From Bacillota bacterium (GTDB taxonomy: Bacteria > Bacillota > Clostridia > Acetivibrionales > JAEXSP01): DNA of 64,000 nucleotides. Of the stretch, positions 26,168 to 35,520 are shown one piece after another. Every line of letters begins with the position of its first letter. The stretch's first letter is position 1. The stretch lies in the NCBI GenBank assembly GCA_023453795.1, contig JAEXSP010000032.1:124001-188000 (forward strand). The letters are read 5' to 3'. A program made the position numbers and the translations under genes. The notes under the pieces are model-generated. The model made no database searches, was not told where the DNA came from, and worked only from the letters and a program-made list of their open reading frames with translations.

Positions 26168-29100
26168 ATGAATCATTATAAAATAAAGGTTAAAAAATTT
26201 GTATGCCTATTCATTCTTGCATTTTTCCTATGGGAACAGTTTCAAGTTCCTATAGCTGAAGCAAGCAAAAAAAGCAATTTCACAGTAAAACAATCCGAAA
26301 ATGTAAGTAATGTTATGGTTGCAGACATTGATAATAGTCAAATTCTTAATTCAAAAACAAGCTCAAATAATAAAGTAGTAAATTACTCAACGAATACTGA
26401 AAGTGTAATGTCTGTCGGCAGCGGTAAAGGCCAGATACCAAGAATTAAGGAAAACCCTGAATACATAAAGGTCATAAGCTCGCTATCAAGCTTTTCAAAA
26501 GCAACCCAGAAAGAGAAAGACATAATTTCTAAGCAGTTGGGTATAGACTTTAATCAATTGATAAAAGCAGAAGAAAATGGGTTCTCTATGATAGGAGACG
26601 CTATTCTGGCTGCTAAGATTACAATCAATACCAAATTAAGCTTTCCTGATATAAAAAAGGAGTTATTCAAATTTAAAGACCTTGAATCATTCTATACTTC
26701 CTCCAAAGAATATGCAGATATCATAAAAAGATGGAATTTTTCAGCCAATACGGTTAATTGCATTAGAAATTATTTTCTTAACGGATATGATATTTTCAAG
26801 CTTGAAAATGCAGGTGTTATTGCAGAAACATTTAATGTTAACCTTCAGGATATTTTTTCTCTGAAGCAGGATGAATCCATGATGGATACACTGAGAAAAG
26901 AGTATTCTCTAAAAGAAGCAGAAAAAATTTATTCTTTTGCAACAGAAAACAATGTAAGTCTCAGATGGTTAATGGATTATACGAAAAATAAAAAAATGAA
27001 ATGGATCGATTTTGAAAAGAAGGCCAGAAGTAAGTATGACAATAACTCAAAGACTTTATCTCAAAATACAACTACTGCAACTAATAGCGTATCAACAATA
27101 ACTGCATCAACACTCACTCAGGCTGAAGAATCCTCTTATAAGGCTCCGTTTACATATGAGGAATATAAGGATGACAAGGTGGAAATGAATACGGGAAGCC
27201 TTATCGTGGAGAATACGGATGTTAGTCTTCCCGGAAGAAATGGGTTGGATTTCACCTTAAAGTCGAGATATAACTCTGAAAAAAATGTATGGGGTGAAGA
27301 AGAGTACTTTAATGATCCGCATACGGAAACTTTTTATTGGGTTCAACGGCAATATGACCGTTTTATATATAATACATCTACTAAAACATATTCATTAGTA
27401 GATGAAGATCTACCTGATGGAAATGAATTTGAGGCATGTAGAGGTGAATATGAAAGACTGGGAGAAATATACAACGGCCCTATTAAACGTTATTGTGACT
27501 CAGGAGAATATCGTTATATATGGAAGCTGAAACTTATTAGTCAATATTCAAAAACCGTAGGTTATAGTCTCCAAAACTACTATACTCCGACTTATTACCA
27601 ACAGGATTCACCACTGGGCTATGGATGGAATTTTACTTTTGACTCCATAGAGATCGTGAATAGTGATAGTTATTACAATAATGATCTTAAAAAAGATGCA
27701 TATTTTTTAAAAAAATCAGTTGGGAAATTCCTGCACCTTGAAAATGGTCAGGTATATGAAATTGACAGCAACTTAAAACTTGTCGGGTATAAACTTGATG
27801 ACATATGGTTAGAGCAGAATACCTCATATACAAATGGACAAGGAGTCTCTTCCTCCTATGTTCTAAAATATAAAAATGGCTTGAAGGAATATTTCGCAAG
27901 CGATGGGAGATTGCTAGCAAAGGTTGACAGGTTCAACAACACAATACAATATCAACATACCTTGATCCGCAATCATCCTGTTGTAACCAAAATAATAGAT
28001 ACTCTTGGTCGGGAGGTTACAATAAACTATGATTTTGACAACTTACAGGTTGTTGTAACAGCACCGGGCAACAAACAGGTCATTTATAAACTCTCAAAAG
28101 ACAATGGAGTGCAGCTTTGTGACCCAAATACAGGCAAACTTTATTATACCTATTCATACTATGTTGTTAGCAGAAAGGACATGGAAAAAAGGGTTAATTT
28201 ATATGGATACAACTATAGTATGCATTTACAGATATATGCTTTTAAACAAACGAGGATAGGCTTATCAGGTATAAATGTACTGTCAAAAATTACTTATCCT
28301 ACAGGTTCTTACGTGCAATATGAATACACGGATGAAAGAAGATATGTTCCCAATGGCTATGAAACTTACCCCGTTGCCAGAAAAAGGGTGATGGTGGATA
28401 CGAAAGGCAATAATACGTTTAACAGGGAATATGTCTATAATGTCAATTATACCAGGTATCCATATGAGACAAGCGATAAAACCCGTCCGGAAATTAACTA
28501 TCCTGAAACATACAGTTTTATTAACCTTGAGCGAAACAATACGGAAAACAGCAATGAATACAGATTTGATTACGAAAATCAGTTGATAGCACAGGAAAGG
28601 TATACCAGTAATGTATATTATAACGGAACGGATCAATATGTTGACACAGTAAACAAAAATATTAGGTTTGAAAGCACTGAATTTAAATATGACACCACTT
28701 ACAAACAATTGATACAGAAAAAGACGAAAAAGTACACGATACCTGTGTCAGCTTATAACACTGTCCAAGACTTGAATAAATATTTACTGGGGATAGAGGA
28801 TTATGAATATGATCAATATGGGGATCTCATAAAATATTGGAATCAGGATGCGGCAAGAGACAGTAACGGCAATCTGACTACAACGGGTAACCCCGATATA
28901 AAATACACCTATGATACGGCGAACTATCTATTGTTGACAAAGAAAGAATATAAGAAAAATGCCGATACTTCGATTACTGAAGATTATACGCTCACTTCGG
29001 ATAAAAAAAATATATCGGAAATAAGCATTAAGGAAAATGGCATACCTGTAAGCAAAACAGGGTTTGGATATGATTCTTGGAATAATATCAATAGTGAAAA

Positions 29101-32100
29101 GAGGTATCTAAAAGACGGAGGATTTGTTAACTATATTGAAACGAATTATGGTTATCAAGATAATGTCCCTTCAAGAAATAGCAGTTATAGCTTTAACGGT
29201 GCATACCTTACGAATAAATATACACCGGAAAAAAAGAATGCGGATGGTGATTCAAACAGAATAATTGAAGAAAACTATAAGTATGACGACTATGGAAATA
29301 AGGTGGAATATGATGAACCCAATGGCAGCCCGACATATTATCAGTATGATGGATTGGGAAGGACAACCCAAAAGACCAATGCTGATAATACAAAAGCAAC
29401 CTATAGCTATGATAATGTCAAAAATGAACTAATAGTTACCGACGAAAACGGCTCACAGATTAAATATGTATATGATGGCTTCGGTAATCTGTTGTCACAA
29501 CAGGATGTAAATACGGGTGGGAACCTTAAATCATATACCTATAATACTGACTTGAAACTGGATACAGAAAAGGATAATACTTCGGCCCAAAATTGCTATA
29601 CCATCAATTACCAATACAATTATGACGGAAGAATCAAAACAAAAATAACAAAGGATAAGTCCGGCACGATTGTTTCACAAGAAGAATATCTATACGAAGA
29701 TGCCTGTGATCTTAATGGAGATAATACAGCAGATTGTTCAAAAATAACCAAATCTATTATAGGAGATGCCAATTCGCCATCCATAGTGACTACACAGTAT
29801 GTTGACAACAAGGGGCATCTAATACGTGAGGGAAGAATTCATAATGGAATTGAGTACTTCAATACATATCAATATGATTATCTTGGGAACAAAACTCAGG
29901 AAAAGATATCAAGAGCCTACGATGAGCCATCACTTTTCCAGAACTGCAGCTATACAGCGAAATATGATTATGATTTTGCAGGAAGAGTGATAAAAGAAAC
30001 CGATGTAAACGGAAAGTATACCACCAAGGAATATGATGTTTTTGGTAATGTAACAAAGGCTACAGATTTCAAGGCAAACACACTCACAGGCGGTGCAGTC
30101 TATTCAACTATAAATGAATATGACAACCTTGGAAGGCTGATCATAGAAACCATACCTTTTGAACAGGGAACATCGGGCAATATTTCATACACGATCAAAA
30201 AGCACTACTATGACGGGAATGGGAATGTAATATCAGAATGGGTAACCTCCAATAAGCCAGGGGAAGCGGACAAATATAATATTACAGGATATGAATACAA
30301 TAACCGCAACATGCTCACTAAAGTGACTACATATAAGAATTATAAAGAACCTAATGATATATCCACTGATAAGTATACTGCTGAGAACTATACCCAGTAT
30401 TACTATGATGCAGCAGGAAACAAGATCAGGATGTATACCGGACTTTCCAAGGCGCTGACAATAAGCGGATTGGATAGCGTAACCGCAAACGGTGATTCGG
30501 AATACTCGGTAACAAAATATGAATATGATAGATTCGGCAAAATGACAAAGATGACAGACCCGTTAAACAAGGAAGAAAGCTATACCTATGACCTTAACGG
30601 AAACCTTATAGAAAAGAAAGACCGCAACGGCAATGTTATTTCAATGACCTATGACGGGCTTGGAAGGCTCCTCACAAGCACAGTTGTTACACCTGACGGA
30701 AGCGGGAACAAATCACTCACATACACATATACTTTGACAGGCCAAAGGCTCAGTTCAACTGCCGGAACAAGCAGTACAGCCTATACATATGACGATCTCG
30801 GCAGACTTACGACAGAAACCTCCGGCACGATTACAAAAGAGTACACTTATGATGCCGCAGACAATCGGAAGTCATTGATAATTAAGCAGAACGGGACTGT
30901 AAAAACCAGCACCACCTATACCTACGACAATAAAAATAGGTTGGAAACAGTCAGCGAGGGCGGAGTGTTAAAGGCAACCTACACCTACGATGACAACGGA
31001 AACAGGCAGTCCTTGACCTATGCAAACGGCAACAGTACAGTTTATGACTACAACCTTGCCAATAAGCTCAAAACATTGACCAACTACAAAGGTACAACGA
31101 TACTTTCGAAATATGACTATACCTATTACCTTGATGGCAATCAGGCATGCAAGACAGACCTTGCAGGGAAAACCACAAGCTATACCTATGACGGCTTAGG
31201 CAGACTTACCTCAGAAAGCCCTTCAGGAGAAAGTGCAGTCAGCTACTCCTATGATGACTATAACAACAGGGCTGTAATGACTGCTTCCGGCGGTGCAATA
31301 ACAACCTACGGTTATGACAAGAACAACAGGCTCCAATCTGAAGTCAAAACTATGGATGGGACTACGGAAATAACCTACTACAGCTATGACGATAACGGAA
31401 ACCAGATATATAAGTCGACAGGTACGCTGAAGCCTGTAAATGCTGCAGATGTAGAGAGTATAAGTATATCGGTGTCAGGAGAAAGCCCAGACAATTCAAA
31501 CGTGACAATCAGCCGGTATGACGGATTCAATCAGCTGATAAACTCTACTGTCGGTGACAAAAATGTTTCATATGACTACAACGCCGATGGGTTAAGGATT
31601 TCCAAGACTGTTAACGGAGCAGTGACACAGCACATATGGGATGGAGACCAGATAGCACTTGAATTGGACGGTTCGGGAAATGTGACCAATAAGTATGTCA
31701 GGGGAATTAACCTCATTTATGCAGAAGCGTCAGGAGCAGTGAAGTATTATCTGTTCAACGGTCATGGTGATGTGGTACAATTAACTGGAAACATAGGGGA
31801 TGTTTCCAAGAGCTATGATTATGATGCTTTTGGAAATGAAAAGAACCCGGATGCGGCAGATACCAATGTGTTCAGGTATTGTGGCGAGTACTTTGATAAA
31901 GAAACCGGGACTATTTATCTGCGGGCAAGGTATTATGACCCTGAGGTTGGAAGGTTTATTACTGAGGATAGTTACTGGGGTGAAAGTAATGACCCGTTGA
32001 GTTTGAATTTGTATACATATTGCGAAGGTGACCCTGTAAACTTTTTTGACCCAGATGGGCATGCAGTTGCACTTGGTGGGTTACAAGCATATGCAAGTTC

Positions 32101-32710
32101 ATTAAAAAAGGAATTAAGTTCTTGTATAAAGAAAATTGATTCACTTTTAAGTAAACTAAGCAAAATGGATAAAGATGACCCCGCATATAAGAGCACACTA
32201 AGTGCATTAAATAGTACTTTTGACGATTATGAGCGGGTTAATAATAAGTTAAGAGCACACTATAAGGCATCAAAGTTTGCATTTACTGTAGTCGTTTCTG
32301 CTGTTGCAAAATCCATAATAAATCGTTTAGGCAGTTTGTTCGGAAAAAAAGCAACTCCTGCAGTGAAAACTACTGGAACTGTATGGGATTCAATTAAGGG
32401 AACGCAAGGAGTTTATGCAGGAACTCCTATACCAAAGTCTTTTGAATTGTCAATGATAGGGCGGAAATTTTGGGTACACCCAAATGCAACTGAGCACATG
32501 TTTGAGTATGTTACGAGGAATTTATCATTTGGTGTAAATATTTCTAGCCAGTTTATTCTTGATAGCTTTAAATCAGCAGTAAGTAGTGCTATGGACCAAG
32601 GTATAAAATATGACAAGATGATGAAAATAGGAAATTGGGAATTGATTTTTTCTAAACCTCGTGCAGAAGGACAGTTACCAGTTATTAAACATGCATTATA
32701 TGTACCTTAG
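26168..32710 (+). CDS. Secreted RHS-repeat protein with C-terminal toxin-like region
   Basis: A 2180-residue protein with signal peptide (VCLFILAFFLWEQFQVPIAE). Residues about 90-320 are a helical N-terminal region; about 335 onward is a DUF6531-like entry to the RHS shell, with YD repeats (YTYDGLGRLTSE type) from about 870 to 1900. The RHS core motif lies at about 1916-1964 (YLRARYYDPEVGRFITED, NLYTYCEGDPVNFFDPDGH). The last 216 residues have a different composition and are the expected polymorphic toxin, with a basic helical linker and a compact end containing KFWVHPNATEHMFEY and IGNWELIFSKP. I cannot name the toxin fold; a ribonuclease of the BECR type is possible. Three subtilase-like genes upstream may supply processing. 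Confidence 0.9.
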   Translation: MNHYKIKVKKFVCLFILAFFLWEQFQVPIAEASKKSNFTVKQSENVSNVMVADIDNSQILNSKTSSNNKVVNYSTNTESVMSVGSGKGQIPRIKENPEYIKVISSLSSFSKATQKEKDIISKQLGIDFNQLIKAEENGFSMIGDAILAAKITINTKLSFPDIKKELFKFKDLESFYTSSKEYADIIKRWNFSANTVNCIRNYFLNGYDIFKLENAGVIAETFNVNLQDIFSLKQDESMMDTLRKEYSLKEAEKIYSFATENNVSLRWLMDYTKNKKMKWIDFEKKARSKYDNNSKTLSQNTTTATNSVSTITASTLTQAEESSYKAPFTYEEYKDDKVEMNTGSLIVENTDVSLPGRNGLDFTLKSRYNSEKNVWGEEEYFNDPHTETFYWVQRQYDRFIYNTSTKTYSLVDEDLPDGNEFEACRGEYERLGEIYNGPIKRYCDSGEYRYIWKLKLISQYSKTVGYSLQNYYTPTYYQQDSPLGYGWNFTFDSIEIVNSDSYYNNDLKKDAYFLKKSVGKFLHLENGQVYEIDSNLKLVGYKLDDIWLEQNTSYTNGQGVSSSYVLKYKNGLKEYFASDGRLLAKVDRFNNTIQYQHTLIRNHPVVTKIIDTLGREVTINYDFDNLQVVVTAPGNKQVIYKLSKDNGVQLCDPNTGKLYYTYSYYVVSRKDMEKRVNLYGYNYSMHLQIYAFKQTRIGLSGINVLSKITYPTGSYVQYEYTDERRYVPNGYETYPVARKRVMVDTKGNNTFNREYVYNVNYTRYPYETSDKTRPEINYPETYSFINLERNNTENSNEYRFDYENQLIAQERYTSNVYYNGTDQYVDTVNKNIRFESTEFKYDTTYKQLIQKKTKKYTIPVSAYNTVQDLNKYLLGIEDYEYDQYGDLIKYWNQDAARDSNGNLTTTGNPDIKYTYDTANYLLLTKKEYKKNADTSITEDYTLTSDKKNISEISIKENGIPVSKTGFGYDSWNNINSEKRYLKDGGFVNYIETNYGYQDNVPSRNSSYSFNGAYLTNKYTPEKKNADGDSNRIIEENYKYDDYGNKVEYDEPNGSPTYYQYDGLGRTTQKTNADNTKATYSYDNVKNELIVTDENGSQIKYVYDGFGNLLSQQDVNTGGNLKSYTYNTDLKLDTEKDNTSAQNCYTINYQYNYDGRIKTKITKDKSGTIVSQEEYLYEDACDLNGDNTADCSKITKSIIGDANSPSIVTTQYVDNKGHLIREGRIHNGIEYFNTYQYDYLGNKTQEKISRAYDEPSLFQNCSYTAKYDYDFAGRVIKETDVNGKYTTKEYDVFGNVTKATDFKANTLTGGAVYSTINEYDNLGRLIIETIPFEQGTSGNISYTIKKHYYDGNGNVISEWVTSNKPGEADKYNITGYEYNNRNMLTKVTTYKNYKEPNDISTDKYTAENYTQYYYDAAGNKIRMYTGLSKALTISGLDSVTANGDSEYSVTKYEYDRFGKMTKMTDPLNKEESYTYDLNGNLIEKKDRNGNVISMTYDGLGRLLTSTVVTPDGSGNKSLTYTYTLTGQRLSSTAGTSSTAYTYDDLGRLTTETSGTITKEYTYDAADNRKSLIIKQNGTVKTSTTYTYDNKNRLETVSEGGVLKATYTYDDNGNRQSLTYANGNSTVYDYNLANKLKTLTNYKGTTILSKYDYTYYLDGNQACKTDLAGKTTSYTYDGLGRLTSESPSGESAVSYSYDDYNNRAVMTASGGAITTYGYDKNNRLQSEVKTMDGTTEITYYSYDDNGNQIYKSTGTLKPVNAADVESISISVSGESPDNSNVTISRYDGFNQLINSTVGDKNVSYDYNADGLRISKTVNGAVTQHIWDGDQIALELDGSGNVTNKYVRGINLIYAEASGAVKYYLFNGHGDVVQLTGNIGDVSKSYDYDAFGNEKNPDAADTNVFRYCGEYFDKETGTIYLRARYYDPEVGRFITEDSYWGESNDPLSLNLYTYCEGDPVNFFDPDGHAVALGGLQAYASSLKKELSSCIKKIDSLLSKLSKMDKDDPAYKSTLSALNSTFDDYERVNNKLRAHYKASKFAFTVVVSAVAKSIINRLGSLFGKKATPAVKTTGTVWDSIKGTQGVYAGTPIPKSFELSMIGRKFWVHPNATEHMFEYVTRNLSFGVNISSQFILDSFKSAVSSAMDQGIKYDKMMKIGNWELIFSKPRAEGQLPVIKHALYVP

Positions 32711-32722
32711 GAGGATAAAGAT

Positions 32723-33235
32723 ATGCTAAGAGTAGATGGAATTTCAAATCAAACCAAAGAAATTGTTGAGATAGACGAATTTATTCCTCTAAAGATTAGG
32801 TTTGATAATTGGGACTCATCAAAAGAAAATATCTACTATTGGAGAACAGGAGATTTTGATAACACATTATTTGAAATTGGAATAACTTCCATGAGTCATT
32901 CTATACATTCAATAACAATAGTACAAGGAGATAAAAATTCATTTGAATATATAAATTATAAAATAAATAGTGAAAGTAACATAAAAACTTATGGTATTCC
33001 TAAATGCAACATAGAGAAATGGGAGAAAAATAGAATATTAGATGAAAGTGGACCATTTTTTGTTTATTTTAATGAAGAATCTATAGTAGTTGTATTTAAC
33101 AAGGAAAGAGTGACTCAAAGAGTGGTGACAAATGGAAGGGTTGAGTTTCATATTGACAATGAGAATTTTATTTCTAGTATTCAGCTTAATGACTTATCAT
33201 ATAAGGAAAAGCAATTTCTACTAGAACAATTTTGA
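32723..33235 (+). CDS. Candidate immunity protein for RHS toxin
   Basis: A 170-residue acidic, beta-rich protein without signal peptide, starting 13 bases after the RHS stop with a strong AGGAGG. No family recognised. Small size, acidity, cytoplasmic location and position right after a polymorphic-toxin C-terminus fit an immunity protein that protects the producer. Low-GC codon use is like that of the toxin region, suggesting co-acquisition. A terminator hairpin follows. Confidence 0.65.
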   Translation: MLRVDGISNQTKEIVEIDEFIPLKIRFDNWDSSKENIYYWRTGDFDNTLFEIGITSMSHSIHSITIVQGDKNSFEYINYKINSESNIKTYGIPKCNIEKWEKNRILDESGPFFVYFNEESIVVVFNKERVTQRVVTNGRVEFHIDNENFISSIQLNDLSYKEKQFLLEQF

Positions 33236-33259
33236 TAATCACTAAGATTTTATCACTTC

Positions 33260-33298
33260 AGCCGACTACTTAAAAAACTTGGTATGTCGGCTTTCCTT
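33260..33298 (+). terminator. Terminator after immunity gene (GCCGAC hairpin)
   Basis: AGCCGAC (33260-33266) pairs with GTCGGCT (33286-33292) and is followed by a T-rich tail. The hairpin has the same core as two other elements near 33896 and 38176. Confidence 0.6.
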
Positions 33299-33455
33299 TA
33301 TCTCTACAGGAAGCGAGGGGACGGTTCAAAACCACTGAAAAACGTATAATAAATAATGTAAAATTATCAATAAAATGCCAATTGTGGATATCAAAAAACC
33401 CCTTAATGTGATATAATGAATGTGACGCAAACGTTACATACAAGGGGGTTTTAAG

Positions 33456-33668
33456 ATGCTCAAGATTGAGCCCAAACAATTAAGTTTGTATTCAATATTA
33501 TATAACAAAATTCCAGAAAACCATATACTAAAATCCATAAATAATGCAGTTGATTTCAGTTTCATCAATGAACTTCTTGAAGGTTCATATTGCAAATATT
33601 ACAGAAGACACAGGGACGGCAGACTGTGTGAAAAGGCTTCACATGTATGTCATCCTAGTAATTTGTAA
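33456..33668 (+). pseudogene. IS1182-type transposase 5' fragment
   Basis: The first 49 codons (MLKIEPKQLSLYSILYNKIP, then INNAVDFSFINELLEGSYCK) match the N-terminus typical of IS1182-family transposases; after residue 49 the sequence is unrelated and stops. AAAACCCCTT before and AAGGGGGTTTT near 33443 form an inverted repeat around a TATAAT (33412-33417), probably the original promoter region of the element. Confidence 0.7.
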
Positions 33669-33860
33669 AGTGTTAATTTACATTCCCGAAGAAACGAGTA
33701 CTGGTACTTATATCAGTATCGGTTTTCTTTTTTCTCTTAATCTTTTTAGCATCTCTCTGGTTCCCAGTACGCTTATTGCTCTTCTCATGTTATATGCTAG
33801 ATATACATATAAATAGGGACATATAAATAGGGACAAAAATTGACAGTTTTATCATCTAAG

Positions 33861-33932
33861 CCCTACAGGACAACAGAATCAAGTGCACCAATTTCGCCGA
33901 CAACCAATAAAATTCCCGGTATGTCGGCTTTT
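33861..33932 (+). repeat. Intergenic GCCGAC hairpin element, copy 2
   Basis: GCCGAC (33896-33901) and GTCGGC (33923-33928) form a stem with TTTT after it; the 35 bases before it (CAACAGAATCAAG and flanks) are also shared with the copy at 38150-38214. It looks like a mobile or conserved small terminator-like element. Confidence 0.55.
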
Positions 33933-34200
33933 CTCTGCCCGGCTCAACTCAACGGCGTACCCTGATGGCTGCGCCTCACCCGCCAATCAAGCCTGCTGCA
34001 AGCGTTCCCAGAGGCGACATAACGACTTGCCACAATTCCGGAACCCGCTTGCCGTCTGCATTCCGGCACATCCCATAACGCAGTATTCATGCAGGTTTCA
34101 CACCCCCGCTCAAACGAGCCTGTATCAAGGGCTGCTGCCAGTCGACATAACATGAATTTATGAATTTATGGGGACAGTTAACAATAATTGACATTAATTA
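33933..34200. other. GC-rich non-coding stretch
   Basis: Clearly higher in GC than its surroundings, with open frames on both strands whose products (Arg/Cys/Pro-rich) look non-biological. The repeated phrase TGGGGACAGT / AAATAGGGACA around 33816-33838 and 34162-34172 resembles boundary sequence of REP-associated transposase elements. No gene is supported. Confidence 0.35.
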
Positions 34201-34242
34201 GGAAATAAGATGGATATTAACCCAGTAAAGGAGGATATATCC

Positions 34243-34614
34243 ATGCCGAGAACTGCCCGAAAAAAGGATCCGACAGCTATATACCACATTATGGCACACA
34301 GCATAAGCGAATTTGACCTTTATCCGGATAACTCCGATAAAGAGTACTTTCTGGATACTCTCCAGAAGTACAAAGAAAAGCATGACTGTAAAATATACTC
34401 ATACTGCTTAATGTCAAATCACTATCACATACTAATAGACACCAATGGATATGATATATCGAAATTCATGAAGAGCCTGAATCAGGCGTATGTGAGATAT
34501 ATCAATAAAAAGTACGATCGAAAGGGACATCTTTTAACAGAGCGATTTCACAGCAAGATCATCGAATCGGATGATTATCTTCTGACAGTAAATGTGTCGG
34601 GGGACGGTTCTTAG
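34243..34614 (+). pseudogene. Truncated REP-associated Y1 transposase (Transposase_17)
   Basis: The first 115 residues are a clear HUH/Y1 transposase of the RAYT group: RKKDPTAIYHIMAHSISEFD, the HUH motif in YCLMSNHYHILID, and NQAYVRYINKKYDRKGHLLT. The protein is cut off after ESDDYLLTV, where the family normally continues with a conserved NPVRA-type segment, and runs into the phrase GGGGGACGGTTCT. ATG 34243 has AAAGGAGG upstream. The catalytic Tyr may be present but the C-terminal part is lost, so it is probably inactive. Confidence 0.8.
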
Positions 34615-34694
34615 ATACGATGCATGTAAAACGCAGTTTTTAAGCCTATTTTTGAAACTTAAAACAAATATCAACATGAGAATAAATATATTTC

Positions 34695-34723
34695 TTGCCA
34701 TTTTTATCCCAATAATATATAAT
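34695..34723 (+). promoter_or_regulatory. Sigma-A promoter of candidate small RNA
   Basis: TTGCCA (34695-34700), 17 bases, TATAAT (34718-34723). Predicted start of transcription is about 34730, which is the first base of the closing stem of the folded element below. Confidence 0.7.
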
Positions 34724-34729
34724 TTTGTT

Positions 34730-34909
34730 GGGGAAAATTAAAATTGCCGTGACCCTCAAGTGGTGAGACACTTGAAGGCTCATGCAGGTAGTCGCTCTAC
34801 CCACACGTACGGACACCGTCCGCCACAGCAACCAACACTATTATACTTGCTTTTATCTTATTTTGCAAATTTTAGGTGCGTGTAGGCTAATTACCTGTAC
34901 GCACTTTTT
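34730..34909 (+). ncRNA. Candidate independent structured small RNA
   Basis: About 180 bases framed by a consensus promoter and an intrinsic terminator, with no open frame. TGTTGG (34726-34731) pairs with CCAACA (34832-34837) as a closing stem; inside are hairpins CAAGTG/CACTTG, GGTAG/CTACC and GGAC/GTCC. The 3' end is a strong terminator: GTGCGTGTAGG (34876-34886) pairs with CCTGTACGCAC (34894-34904), with two wobbles, followed by TTTTT. The GC content of the folded part is far above its flanks, typical of a functional RNA in an AT-rich genome. I cannot name the family; raiA-type or similar clostridial RNAs should be compared. Confidence 0.6.
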
Positions 34910-34914
34910 AATTT

Positions 34915-34942
34915 TCCCCTCCTAAAAAATCAAAGGAGGGGA
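34915..34942 (+). promoter_or_regulatory. Hairpin masking a ribosome binding site
   Basis: TCCCCTCC (34915-34922) is perfectly complementary to GGAGGGGA (34935-34942), the Shine-Dalgarno of the next gene, with a 12-base AT-rich loop. It can hide the site and lower or switch translation. Confidence 0.6.
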
Positions 34943-34950
34943 ATGTTTAT

Positions 34951-35331
34951 ATGTATTGTAAAAAGGTTGTACAAGCCGGGAATGATGTCTATGCGAAGCT
35001 TGTTGGACTGGCTTTCACTCGTGGCATTGATGTCTATGAAATCGACAGCCCCGATTCTATCCGGGGCATCTACCACAGCTATCTGGATGAGGGAATCGAT
35101 GCAAAGGTTTTTATGGTAGGCAGGGAGTGGGGAAAAGAATACGTCCTTGCCCGTATGCTCACCTATTATGTTTTACATAAGAGCCAGAAGGCGTTTATCC
35201 TTTCAGATAACACTCGGGTTACCGAATTGAGCGAAAAAGCCGATAGAATGGCTTTCAGACTGTATGTATACCTTAATACGAAGAAAAATAAGGCGCAAAA
35301 CAAAGGCAAGGTGAAATATCTGTACCTATGA
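34951..35331 (+). CDS. Small protein with degenerate ImmA/IrrE-like region
   Basis: A 126-residue protein. The order of elements (an initial GLAFTRGIDVYEID, a helix with LARMLTYYVLHK, then ELSEKADRMAFRLYVYL) resembles ImmA/IrrE metallopeptidases, but the HExxH helix lacks the metal-binding residues, so it would be a pseudo-enzyme if related. ImmA proteins cleave phage or mobile-element repressors. Its Shine-Dalgarno is sequestered by a hairpin, and a structured RNA ends just upstream. The family link is by eye and moderate to weak. The C-terminus is Lys-rich. Confidence 0.55.
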   Translation: MYCKKVVQAGNDVYAKLVGLAFTRGIDVYEIDSPDSIRGIYHSYLDEGIDAKVFMVGREWGKEYVLARMLTYYVLHKSQKAFILSDNTRVTELSEKADRMAFRLYVYLNTKKNKAQNKGKVKYLYL

Positions 35332-35359
35332 AATACGGAAGGCTCCTAAGCCGGTCGAA

Positions 35360-35382
35360 CGGTGCTGAAACAGTCAGCACCG
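35360..35382 (+). other. Stem-loop after ImmA-like gene
   Basis: CGGTGCTG (35360-35367) pairs perfectly with CAGCACCG (35375-35382), loop of seven bases, but with no T-tract next to it. GGCTCCTAAGCC just upstream also folds. It may be the 3' end structure of the preceding transcript. Confidence 0.4.
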
Positions 35383-35485
35383 GAACCACAATCACCCTAA
35401 GGTTTTTACATCAAAAATGCAGGCTGCTAAAGCAATTACAATCTTATTACGACTAATGAATAAATAATAAAATGATTGAAAACAC

Positions 35486-35512
35486 AGCGAAAAGGTTTTA
35501 AAACCTTCTCGC
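35486..35512 (-). terminator. Terminator of the esterase gene
   Basis: AGCGAaAAGGTTTT and AAAACCTTcTCGCT form a near-perfect hairpin just beyond the esterase stop. On the minus strand it is followed by a T-rich TGTGTTTTC. It could serve transcripts from both sides. Confidence 0.6.
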
Positions 35513-35520
35513 TATGCAGC

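Noticed and set aside
33883..34155. Open frames on both strands in the GC-rich stretch
   Set aside because: No ribosome binding sites, and product composition rich in Arg, Cys and Pro without domains; better explained by high GC.
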